Shown here: positions 15,795 to 23,606 of the stretch, in pieces
Position numbering within the stretch: the stretch's first letter is position 1
Layout of the letters: each line of letters begins with the position of its first letter
Source: CAZAPZ01 sp964487285
Lineage (GTDB): Bacteria; Campylobacterota_A; Desulfurellia; JAADFJ01
NCBI GenBank assembly: GCA_964487285.1
Contig: CAZAPZ010000013.1
Location: 1 to 25,177, forward strand
DNA length: 25,177 nt
Reading direction: 5' to 3'
Program-made: the position numbers and the translations under genes
The notes under the pieces: generated by a model
The model's database searches: none
Seen by the model: only the letters and a program-made list of their open reading frames with translations
Told to the model about the DNA's origin: nothing

Positions 15795-16394
15795 ATGGAT
15801 TCAAATAAAAAAATGACGGAATATCTTATCTCCGTAGGTGTACTTAAAACAAAACGCATAATAAATGCTTTTTTAAATATCGATAGGTTAGATTTTGTAA
15901 AAAGCACAAATGCAAAGGAAGCTTATGAGAACTATCCTTTGCCCATAGGGTATGGTAGTACGATATCTCAACCATATACAGTGGCTTTTATGCTTGAACT
16001 TTTGCAGCCCGAAAGCAGTGATGATATTTTGGATGTGGGCTGCGGTTCAGGATGGACTACGGCGCTTCTTGGCTTTATTGCAAATAAAGGCAGCGTTACC
16101 GGCGTTGAGATAATAAAAGAACTTATTGAATTTGGAAAAAATAATCTTAAAAAGTATAATTTTAGAAATGCAGCAATAGTGCATGGCGATAAGTTTTTAT
16201 CGAAAGATAAACGCTATGACAAGATTCTTGTTTCCGCTGCAGCCCAAGAAATGCCTGATGAGCTTATTAGCATAATGAAAGATAATGCAAAAATGGTTAT
16301 ACCCGTAAATTCATCAATATTCTTAGCAGAAAAAAGAAACGGCAGACTGTTTTTTGATAAGTATTATGGATTTACCTTTGTTCCGCTTAAATGA
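15795..16394 (+). CDS. pcm: Protein-L-isoaspartate O-methyltransferase
   Basis: This S-adenosylmethionine-dependent repair enzyme methylates isoaspartyl residues in damaged proteins. The 199-residue chain shows the substrate motif GYGSTISQPYTVAFMLELL (about 52-70), the SAM site DILDVGCGSGWTTALLG, VTGVEIIKELIEFG and the post-I motif KILVSAAAQEMPDEL, in the family order. The length is at the short end of the usual 200-215. It stands 161 bases after the amidohydrolase and seems a separate transcription unit, with no ribosome site before the ATG at 15795; a second ATG six codons later has none either. It is probably a housekeeping gene with no part in the neighbouring pathway. Confidence 0.88.
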   Translation: MDSNKKMTEYLISVGVLKTKRIINAFLNIDRLDFVKSTNAKEAYENYPLPIGYGSTISQPYTVAFMLELLQPESSDDILDVGCGSGWTTALLGFIANKGSVTGVEIIKELIEFGKNNLKKYNFRNAAIVHGDKFLSKDKRYDKILVSAAAQEMPDELISIMKDNAKMVIPVNSSIFLAEKRNGRLFFDKYYGFTFVPLK

Positions 16395-16428
16395 TAACAC
16401 GAACAAAAGGCCGCCCTTGACATTAGAT

Positions 16429-16596
16429 ATTATGAGACCACTACATAATATTCAAATCCACAGAAGGCTAAGATTGAATGAGATTTAAAAATTAAAATTT
16501 GAGGTACTACTTGTTGCTCCTTTGAAAGCTTGCCTTATCTGAGAGAAAACCTCATAAAAAGCTGTGCATTTGTTTGTTGGCTGATGGTCTCATAAT
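16429..16596. repeat. 168-bp element bounded by perfect 12-bp inverted repeats (MITE-like)
   Basis: ATTATGAGACCA (16429-16440) and its exact complement TGGTCTCATAAT (16585-16596) bracket a 144-base AT-rich core with no ORF. No clear target-site duplication is visible. It may be a miniature transposable element or the arms of a large hairpin. The rest of the interval 16395-16800 shows only a small hairpin at 16654-16683. Confidence 0.45.
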
Positions 16597-16653
16597 CGAC
16601 AGGTTTAAACCGAAGCAGAAAACATGAGCTAAAAAAGAAGTTATCCTAAAAGT

Positions 16654-16683
16654 AAATATCCCCTTCGCCTGCAAGGGTTATTT
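16654..16683 (+). terminator. Hairpin, possible terminator
   Basis: AAATATCCCCTT and AAGGGTTATTT form a near-perfect stem over a 7-base loop, followed by GAACTTTTTT. It lies about 260 bases after the methyltransferase, so it may end a longer transcript. Confidence 0.35.
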
Positions 16684-16818
16684 GAACTTTTTTACCTATT
16701 TTTTGTCGAGGGCTCCGTTTTAAACTGTTAAGAAATTTGAAAATAAAATAAAAAAATATATAATCATTTCTGAGATAAGCGACAAAACACAAAAACATTA
16801 TAAAGAGGAGGTAAATGC

Positions 16819-17007
16819 TTGAGACACTGCCCCGATGAGTTTCTGTTATCTATAAGTTGCCATACAGGGATTTGCTATATGATTCGCGGAGATATGTGTA
16901 TGTACTTGTGCTGCAATTTTCATATTGACCGAATTTTTAATTTTTTCACAATTTGTGACTTATCTAAATCTCGTACTGCCACTCAAATATCTTCGTACTT
17001 TTTTTAG
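16819..17007 (+). CDS. Small Cys-rich ORF, uncertain
   Basis: A 62-codon frame begins at TTG 16819 behind a strong GAGGAGG ribosome site (16805-16811) at ordinary spacing. The peptide has seven cysteines, most of them in the first half (around SCHTGICY and MCMYLCCNF), and a hydrophobic IFNFFTIC stretch. An ATG at 16815 in another frame also follows the site but stops after seven codons. I do not recognise it. It lies just before the pyruvate phosphate dikinase gene, and the two could be a leader and gene or unrelated. The ribosome site is the only real support. Confidence 0.25.
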   Translation: MRHCPDEFLLSISCHTGICYMIRGDMCMYLCCNFHIDRIFNFFTICDLSKSRTATQISSYFF

Positions 17008-17083
17008 TCTGTTTACAAAACTAAGTTGGATAAGAAATTGAGAAAAAAGCTATATACTAAAATTTTTATCAGGAGATTGTAAA

Positions 17084-19786
17084 ATGAAGAAATATGTCTA
17101 TTGCTTTGACCCACAGGGAACGGAAGGGAACGCCGAAATGCGAAATCTTCTGGGCGGAAAGGGAGCTAATCTGGCAGAGATGAACCGCATCGGAATTCCG
17201 GTTCCTCCAGGATTTACCATTTCTACGGCGGCGTGTGTTGAGTATTTCAAATTAAACAACAAATTACCCTATGGTTTGATGAATCAGGTTCGGGAAGGCA
17301 TCCTGCGCATTGAAAAGAATATGAACCGCAAATTAGGGGATTACAAAAATCCATTACTTGTTTCAGTGCGTTCGGGCGCCAGAATTTCTATGCCTGGAAT
17401 GATGGATACGGTTTTAAATCTTGGGTTAAATGATAAATCGGTTATCGGATTGGCAAAAGAAACCGAGAATCCAAGATTTGCCTATGATTCCTACCGCCGT
17501 TTTATTCAAATGTTTGGGAACGTTGTTTTTGGAATCAACGGAGTACATTTCGAGAAGGCATTGGATAAAAAGAAAGAAGAAGCAGGAGCAGAGTACGATA
17601 CCGATCTGATTGCAGAAGATTTAAGGGATCTGGTCGAAAGATTTAAGCAAATTTTCAAAGAACAGAGCAACAAGGCATTTCCGCAGGATGCGGGAGAGCA
17701 ATTGACCGATGCCATCATGGCTGTTTTTCGTTCCTGGAACACAAAACGAGCCTTGGACTACCGCCGCGTCAACAAAATTTCGGATGATTGGGGAACGGCT
17801 GTTAATATTGTGACTATGGTTTTTGGAAATATGGGGGACGATTCTGCCACTGGTGTGGCTTTTACGCGCGATCCCGCCACAGGTGAAAAACGATTTTTTG
17901 GTGAATTTTTAAAGAATGCACAAGGTGAGGATGTGGTTGCCGGAATTCGGACGCCTCAACCTATCAGCAAAACAGGCCGTAGCACTGAAGACCAAATCGC
18001 ACTTGAAGAAGAGCTTCCTGAAGCTTATAAGAATCTGGAGACTATTTATAAGAAATTGGAAAAGCATTACCGCGATATGCAGGACATGGAATTTACAATT
18101 CAAAAAGGCAAGCTCTGGATGCTGCAAACGCGCACCGGAAAACGTACAGCTATGGCTGCTATTCGTATTGCCGTGGATATGGTGGAAGAAGGTCTGATCA
18201 CTCGTGAAGAAGCTATCATGCGTGTTGAACCGGATAAATTGGATCAGTTGCTTCATAAACGTTTTGATCCAAAGGCAAAAAAGAGATTGTTCGGTGTGGG
18301 CATCAATGCGTCTCCTGGTGCTGCCAGCGGTGCAATTGCCTTAGATCCGGATAAAGCGGTGACATGGGCAAAGGAGGGAAAATCAGTTATTCTGGTTCGA
18401 ATGGAAACCTCCCCTGACGATTTTCATGGAATGGTGGCTGCAAAGGGCATTTTGACCTCCCGGGGCGGATCGACTTCTCATGCTGCGGTGGTGGCACGCG
18501 GGATTGGTAAACCCTGTATTGCAGGTGCAGAAAAAATTGAAATTGATTATCGCAATCACCTCGTTGTATCCAATGGAATTACATTAAAAGAGGGAGATGA
18601 AATTTCCATTGACGGCAGCGTCGGCGAAATTTATGTGGGCTCAGTATCAACAGGCTCCTCCGAAATCACTGCGGTTGTTTTAGGCCGAATGAAACCGAAA
18701 GAGGTGCCCATGTACTCTTATTACGATAAACTTATGACTTGGGCGGATGATGTTCGTAGGCTTGGAATCCGCACCAATTCCGACACACCCCACGATTCGT
18801 GGACGGCTCGTAAATTCGGTGCAGAAGGAATAGGATTGTGTCGCACCGAACACATGTTCTTTGAAGGAGATCGAATTTTGGCCGTTCGGGAAATGATTTT
18901 TGCTTCCGATTCGGAAGGCCGCAAAAAGGCTCTGGACAAAATTCGTCCTATGCAGCAGAAAGACTTTGAAGATATCTTCAAAGAGATGGAAGGACTGCCT
19001 GTTACCATACGTCTGCTCGATCCGCCGCTGCATGAATTTTTACCGCATACGGACGAAGAATATGAAGAGCTGTCCAAACGCATTGGTATTCCGATGGAAG
19101 AATTAATGCGAAGAGGGCAGCAGCTAAAAGAGGTTAATCCAATGCTGGGACACCGTGGTTGCCGGCTGGGAGTGGTTCATCCGGAAATTACTGAAATGCA
19201 ATCACGGGCTATTTTTACCGCGGCTGCGAATCTTATCAAAAAGGGTATCAAGGTTATTCCTGAAGTCATGGTGCCGCTGGTTGGCCTCAAGGCGGAATTG
19301 GATGATCAGGAACAAATTATTCGCCATGTGGCCGAAGAAATTCGAAAGGAAACCAATATTCCGTTCGAATACAAAGTAGGCACGATGATCGAAGTTCCAC
19401 GCGCTGCTTTAACAGCAGATAAAATTGCGGAAACAGCGGAATTTTTCTCATTTGGAACAAACGACCTGACCCAAATGACATTCGGCATGAGTCGTGATGA
19501 TGCAGGAAAGTTTCTGCCGCTTTATGTGGAACGGGGTTTTTGCAGAGTGGACCCGTTTCAGAGTATCGACAGAGACGGTGTCGGGCAATTAATGGGCATC
19601 GGTGTGGAAAAAGGCCGGAAGACTCGCCCCGAATTGAAGATCGGGATCTGCGGCGAGCATGGCGGCAATCCGCAATCCATTGAGTTTTGTGATGAGTTGA
19701 ATCTGGACTATGTCAGTTGCTCGCCGTACCGAGTGCCGATTGCCCGTTTGGCAGCGGCACAAGCAAAACTAAAACATCAAAAATAA
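17084..19786 (+). CDS. ppdK: Pyruvate, phosphate dikinase
   Basis: The product interconverts pyruvate + ATP + Pi and phosphoenolpyruvate + AMP + PPi, supporting glycolysis or gluconeogenesis in anaerobes. The 900-residue chain is full length. The N-terminal ATP-grasp domain has LLGGKGANLAEM (23-34), SVRSGARISMPGMMDTVLN and GVAFTRDPATGEK. The swivelling domain has the phospho-histidine loop TSRGGSTSHAAVVARG (about 460). The C-terminal PEP barrel has GAEGIGLCRTEHMFF, GTMIEVPRAAL, FSFGTNDLTQMTFG and GICGEHGGNP with the active-site Cys. The ATG follows CAGGAG. The gene is visibly richer in G+C than its neighbours (sample lines near 50-55% against 25-40% in the preceding genes), suggesting acquisition. 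A hairpin terminator follows. Confidence 0.97.
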   Translation: MKKYVYCFDPQGTEGNAEMRNLLGGKGANLAEMNRIGIPVPPGFTISTAACVEYFKLNNKLPYGLMNQVREGILRIEKNMNRKLGDYKNPLLVSVRSGARISMPGMMDTVLNLGLNDKSVIGLAKETENPRFAYDSYRRFIQMFGNVVFGINGVHFEKALDKKKEEAGAEYDTDLIAEDLRDLVERFKQIFKEQSNKAFPQDAGEQLTDAIMAVFRSWNTKRALDYRRVNKISDDWGTAVNIVTMVFGNMGDDSATGVAFTRDPATGEKRFFGEFLKNAQGEDVVAGIRTPQPISKTGRSTEDQIALEEELPEAYKNLETIYKKLEKHYRDMQDMEFTIQKGKLWMLQTRTGKRTAMAAIRIAVDMVEEGLITREEAIMRVEPDKLDQLLHKRFDPKAKKRLFGVGINASPGAASGAIALDPDKAVTWAKEGKSVILVRMETSPDDFHGMVAAKGILTSRGGSTSHAAVVARGIGKPCIAGAEKIEIDYRNHLVVSNGITLKEGDEISIDGSVGEIYVGSVSTGSSEITAVVLGRMKPKEVPMYSYYDKLMTWADDVRRLGIRTNSDTPHDSWTARKFGAEGIGLCRTEHMFFEGDRILAVREMIFASDSEGRKKALDKIRPMQQKDFEDIFKEMEGLPVTIRLLDPPLHEFLPHTDEEYEELSKRIGIPMEELMRRGQQLKEVNPMLGHRGCRLGVVHPEITEMQSRAIFTAAANLIKKGIKVIPEVMVPLVGLKAELDDQEQIIRHVAEEIRKETNIPFEYKVGTMIEVPRAALTADKIAETAEFFSFGTNDLTQMTFGMSRDDAGKFLPLYVERGFCRVDPFQSIDRDGVGQLMGIGVEKGRKTRPELKIGICGEHGGNPQSIEFCDELNLDYVSCSPYRVPIARLAAAQAKLKHQK

Positions 19787-19806
19787 CATAGAAGCCTAAG
19801 GAGGAT

Positions 19807-19839
19807 TTGCCCGGTTTATTTTTTTAAAAAGCCGGGCAA
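19807..19839 (+). terminator. Hairpin terminator after pyruvate phosphate dikinase
   Basis: TTGCCCGG (19807-19814) pairs perfectly with CCGGGCAA (19832-19839) over an AT-rich loop, 20 bases after the stop. The downstream T-run is poor, but position and GC-rich stem in AT-rich DNA support a transcription end. Confidence 0.6.
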
Positions 19840-20220
19840 TTTATACAAATATTCAAGTATAAAACAACTGAAACTTAATATTGTTTACGATTTTGACAGC
19901 TGGTCTCACTCTACTGTTAGTTTGCCTTGCCTATTAGGAAAGCGGATATTGTCCGCAGGGAAGCCAAATAACTTGCGTTTGCCGTAACATTTAGATTTAT
20001 TAGCCCAAAAAATACAACAAAGCTTAAAATAAATAACCTTTTCCCTATCATTTCAAAATGCCTCTTTAAGCTATTTCATAACAACCCCTTTTCTTTAAAT
20101 ATATTATTAGCAGTCTAATAAAATATCCTGAGATAAAATGCAGTTGTTGTTAAATAGGTATATCCCATAATGTTTTGGTATTGCAACACAGACACATAAT
20201 CTAATCAAAAGGAGTTTTTC

Positions 20221-20270
20221 AACAGGCTCTTAAGTGCTTAGTATTGAATTAGAGTTTAGAACAGCCTGTT
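20221..20270. terminator. Inverted repeat between convergent genes, possible terminator
   Basis: AACAGGCT (20221-20228) and AGCCTGTT (20263-20270) form an 8-bp stem with a 34-base loop. It is followed by TTTCTT on the plus strand and lies just past the livF stop on the minus strand. The long loop weakens the case. The rest of 19840-20306 contains no gene that I can see. Confidence 0.35.
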
Positions 20271-20306
20271 TTTCTTAAATATTTTTTATGCAAAGCATGA
20301 TGTCAT

Positions 20307-21020
20307 TTAATGAGTAATACCAAAATACGTTTCTCTTATAATATTATTCGATTTTAGTTCACTAACACTACCCTCAAATGTTATTTTGCCCCTGTCTAAT
20401 ATATATGTTTTCTCAGCAAAATCTAAAAATGAAACATTCTGTTCTGCTATAAGCATAGCAACCTTTTCTTCCTCACGAAACATACTCAGCACTTCAATTA
20501 CTCTCTTAACAAATTTAGGAGATAGTCCGCTTGACGGCTCATCCATAATGACCAGTTTTGGATTAGACATAAGTGTTTTCGCCACTCCAAGCATTTTGCG
20601 CTGCCCTCCGCTCAGAGAACCGCCCATTTTATGTTTATATTCTTTTAAGTCGGGAAAGTATTGATGCAACTTTTCCATACGTTTTTTATTTTCTTTATCA
20701 CTCTTGAAATATCCGCCCAACTTTAAATTTTCTTCAACGGTAAGATTTGGAAATATTGCAAGCTCAGACATATAAGCTATACCACTTGCTATTCTTATGT
20801 CGGGTCTTAAATATGTTATATTATTTGAATCAAAAGTTACTTCACCTTTCCATGTTTTTAATAGTCCCACCACTGTTTTGAGTAATGTTGTTTTTCCTGC
20901 GCCATTAACCCCTAACAGCACGACGCACTCATTCTGTTTAACCGCTAAATTTACACCCCATAAAACTTTAATTAAACCATACCCTGCCTCTAAATCTGAG
21001 ATTTTTAATAAACCCTGCAC
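20307..21020 (-). CDS. livF: Liv-type ABC transporter ATP-binding protein LivF
   Basis: This is one of the two ATPases of a branched-chain/aromatic acid uptake system, on the inner face of the membrane. It has GVNGAGKTTLL (Walker A), LSGGQRKMLGVAKTL (signature), LVIMDEPSSGLSP (Walker B) and AEQNVSF (switch). I place the start at the GTG at 21020, preceded by GGGGAG and one base after the livG stop, giving 237 residues as usual; an ATG at 21044 would overlap livG by 23 bases and add eight non-family residues. The gene is the last in its operon. Confidence 0.92.
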   Translation of the reverse strand: MQGLLKISDLEAGYGLIKVLWGVNLAVKQNECVVLLGVNGAGKTTLLKTVVGLLKTWKGEVTFDSNNITYLRPDIRIASGIAYMSELAIFPNLTVEENLKLGGYFKSDKENKKRMEKLHQYFPDLKEYKHKMGGSLSGGQRKMLGVAKTLMSNPKLVIMDEPSSGLSPKFVKRVIEVLSMFREEEKVAMLIAEQNVSFLDFAEKTYILDRGKITFEGSVSELKSNNIIRETYFGITH

Positions 21021-21021
21021 A

Positions 21022-21741
21022 TTATCTCCCCAAAAAAACCTCAACGACTTCTTCGTTCATGGAAGCTTCTTTTATCGAACCCCTGAATAAATTAACGCCG
21101 GCATTCATAACAACAACATCATCGGTAAGTATATCTAAAAAACCCATCAAGTGCTCAACCACAATCATTGTTATTCCAAATTTATTAAGTTTGATAAGCA
21201 TATTTGCAATCCGTTTTAGTTCATGTTGATTTAATCCCGCAGCTATCTCATCAATGAGAAGCATTTTGGGATTTGTAGCTAAAGCTCTTGCAAGACCTAA
21301 TAACTTTTGTTGAGCAGATGTGAGACTTGATGCTTCTTTATATTTCACATTATCCAACTCTACGCTGCTTAATGCATTATTTATTTTATCTTTTGTATTG
21401 CCCTCTTTCGATCCATATACCGCAGCTACCTTAACATTTTGCTTCACCGTTAATCCTGATAATGGTTTAGGAACTTGAAATGTTCTGTTAAGACCCAAGT
21501 GAACAATTTTATGCGGTTCTAACTTATATATAGATTTACCATTAAAAATTATTTTACCGCCGTTGGGCTTGTAAACCCCGGAAACAACATTTATAAACGT
21601 TGTTTTACCCGAACCATTCGGTCCGGCTAATCCTAAAATTTTGCCTTTCTCCACAGATATGCCTGCACCGTTAAGAGCTCTAAAATTTCCGAATGCCTTT
21701 ATGAGTCCTTCGACATTTAACATAAGATTATTAAGGGACAT
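21022..21741 (-). CDS. livG: Liv-type ABC transporter ATP-binding protein LivG
   Basis: This is the second ATPase of the uptake system (239 residues). GPNGSGKTTFINVVSG (Walker A, about 37) and LLIDEIAAGLNQHE (Walker B and D-loop) are normal, and the switch histidine is in VEHLMGF. The signature reads LTSAQQKLLGLARAL, where LivG proteins usually have a form like LPYGQQRRLEIARAL; the glycine before the glutamine is missing, although the rest of the region is intact. The ATG at 21741 overlaps the livM end by 11 bases, and a later ATG six codons in is possible. It should pair with LivF as a heterodimer. Confidence 0.9.
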   Translation of the reverse strand: MSLNNLMLNVEGLIKAFGNFRALNGAGISVEKGKILGLAGPNGSGKTTFINVVSGVYKPNGGKIIFNGKSIYKLEPHKIVHLGLNRTFQVPKPLSGLTVKQNVKVAAVYGSKEGNTKDKINNALSSVELDNVKYKEASSLTSAQQKLLGLARALATNPKMLLIDEIAAGLNQHELKRIANMLIKLNKFGITMIVVEHLMGFLDILTDDVVVMNAGVNLFRGSIKEASMNEEVVEVFLGR

Positions 21742-22651
21742 ATATTTTTCTTTTCTGCAAAACAGATGTTATGCCGTCAGGCAGGAACAGTACCAATACT
21801 ATTATCAGTATTCCGTAAACCAACTGGAAATATTCAGGAGTTGATATACCTATAAAATTGTAAAAACTGTATAAAATAAGTGTGCCGATGAGAGGCCCTG
21901 CTATTGTCCCTATTCCACCAAACAAAACAAAAACTATTGCAAAAACACTTATACTTAAGCTAAATACTGTGCCCGGATAAAAAACAGATACATACCAAGC
22001 AAAACTTGCACCTGATAATCCAGCAATAAATGCACTTAAGCCCCATGCAATAGCTCTTGCCTTCGCAATATTTACACCTGCAAGTGATGCCGTAATACGA
22101 TCTTCCTTTATTGCAAGAAGTGATAATCCGAAATTTGATGTACGGATAAAAAGCACAATTATCATAGAAAGCACCAAAACGGCAAGCATGGTATAATAAC
22201 TTGCATTTGGATTATAAACAGAAGCCAGGTTTATTCCATAAGGGCCTTGTGTAATACCTTCTAAATTAGGATTTGCAACTATATAGTACAAAGCTTGAGA
22301 AGCTGCTAAATTTGCTATCGCAAAATACGCACCTGAAAGTTTCAACAGCGGCATAAGAATAACGCCTACAAGAAATGCACCTACACCACCAATAAATATA
22401 GATAGGAGCGGTGGAAAGTGTAGGAAAAGAATAGCAAGTGATGCACTGTAAGCACCTGCTCCAAAAAAGCCGACATACCCAAATGGCAAATAACCTGTAA
22501 AACCGTATATAATATTCAAACCCTCGGCAAGCGCTATATAAAGCATCATATTAAACAAAAAAGACTGATTATTATAAACAAAGGGAAGAAATATAAAAAT
22601 TAATGCAATAATCAGTATCATGCCAAAACTGCTAATTCGTTTTCTAAGCAT
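21731..22651 (-). CDS. livM: Liv-type ABC transporter permease LivM
   Basis: An integral membrane permease of 306 residues with about eight to ten hydrophobic segments starting at residue 11. YGFTGYLPFGYVGFFGAGAY and the cytoplasmic-loop block GGIGTIAGPLIGTLI (about 248-262), which contacts the ATPase, are family marks. SNFGLSLLAIKEDRITASLAGVN is also typical. The start overlaps livH by 8 bases. It forms the translocation path with LivH. It is slightly shorter than many LivM proteins, and the N-terminus looks complete. Confidence 0.92.
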   Translation of the reverse strand: MLRKRISSFGMILIIALIFIFLPFVYNNQSFLFNMMLYIALAEGLNIIYGFTGYLPFGYVGFFGAGAYSASLAILFLHFPPLLSIFIGGVGAFLVGVILMPLLKLSGAYFAIANLAASQALYYIVANPNLEGITQGPYGINLASVYNPNASYYTMLAVLVLSMIIVLFIRTSNFGLSLLAIKEDRITASLAGVNIAKARAIAWGLSAFIAGLSGASFAWYVSVFYPGTVFSLSISVFAIVFVLFGGIGTIAGPLIGTLILYSFYNFIGISTPEYFQLVYGILIIVLVLFLPDGITSVLQKRKIYVP

Positions 22652-23519
22652 TACGCACCGTTTTCCCTATTAACCCTTCCGGCTTAAACAACATTACAGC
22701 TATCAATAAAAGATATGGTAAAAGATTTGACCATGACGATAAATATGTCTGCATAAACATTATAGCAAGACCATATACAAGACCTCCTACAACAGTACCC
22801 AATGGATTACCCAATCCGCCCAGCACTATTATTGCGAAAGAAATTGTTGTTAAGTTTGTCCCCATAGAGGGATACGCAGCACCCATCATAAAAAAACTAA
22901 AAATACCGGCAATGGATGCTATTATAAGACCTATACCAAATGCAAAAGCAGAAACTCTATTAACATTTATACCGCTGACTAAAGATTCATTTCTGTCTGC
23001 CATTATTGCTCTGGTAGCATAGCCCAGTTTTGTATGATAAAAATACCAATATATTGTTATGAAAACGATTATTGCGACTATTGTAACAATAAGCCATGAT
23101 ATCGGAAATTGGTTACCCAAAATAGAAAAAGTAGAATGCCCAAAGGTGCTTGCCGGGATGGACCGTTGATTATTGCCAAATGACAAAATGATAATTGCTT
23201 CAATTACTTGCGAAAGCCCGAAAAACAGTATAAATGAAAGCATCTCCGGATCTTTTGATTTTAACAATCTCGGCACAAAAATATAATAAAACGCAATACC
23301 TAAAAATAGAAATATAACGCACGATATTGCAATAACGATCAGAGGATTTATATCAAAAAGATGAAAAAGCCAATACGCTAAAAATGCGCCGAGCATAATA
23401 AAATCCCCATGTGCTAAATTTATCATACGCATAACACCAAATATTAAATTTAACCCCATGCCTACAAGGCCAAAATACAAACCGTACATTATGCCGGCTA
23501 AAACAGTATATTCAAACAT
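22644..23519 (-). CDS. livH: Liv-type ABC transporter permease LivH
   Basis: An integral membrane permease of 291 residues with about eight membrane segments. GVMRMINLAHGDFIMLGAFLAY near residue 30 is the LivH hallmark, and GGLGNPLGTVVGGLVYGLA (about 233-251) is the ATPase-contact loop. LGYATRAIMADRNESLVSGIN matches the usual central block. The ATG at 23519 is 87 bases after the binding-protein stop. It pairs with LivM in the membrane. Confidence 0.93.
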   Translation of the reverse strand: MFEYTVLAGIMYGLYFGLVGMGLNLIFGVMRMINLAHGDFIMLGAFLAYWLFHLFDINPLIVIAISCVIFLFLGIAFYYIFVPRLLKSKDPEMLSFILFFGLSQVIEAIIILSFGNNQRSIPASTFGHSTFSILGNQFPISWLIVTIVAIIVFITIYWYFYHTKLGYATRAIMADRNESLVSGINVNRVSAFAFGIGLIIASIAGIFSFFMMGAAYPSMGTNLTTISFAIIVLGGLGNPLGTVVGGLVYGLAIMFMQTYLSSWSNLLPYLLLIAVMLFKPEGLIGKTVRNA

Positions 23520-23606
23520 ACAACTTTATTTATTACTCCCCTACAACGAAAATAGACTCAAGGGGCACTATATAGAGTAAGTGCCCCCCTCTTAAAGAAT
23601 TAATTT

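Noticed and set aside
18680..19083. Minus-strand open frames of about 120 codons within the dikinase gene
   Set aside because: Shadow frames of a well-supported 900-residue coding sequence; no motifs or start signals.
20211..20230. GTTTTTCAACAGGCTC-like motif as an insertion-sequence end
   Set aside because: It forms a self-contained inverted repeat with 20263-20270, and no transposase or second end is nearby; read better as a hairpin between convergent genes.
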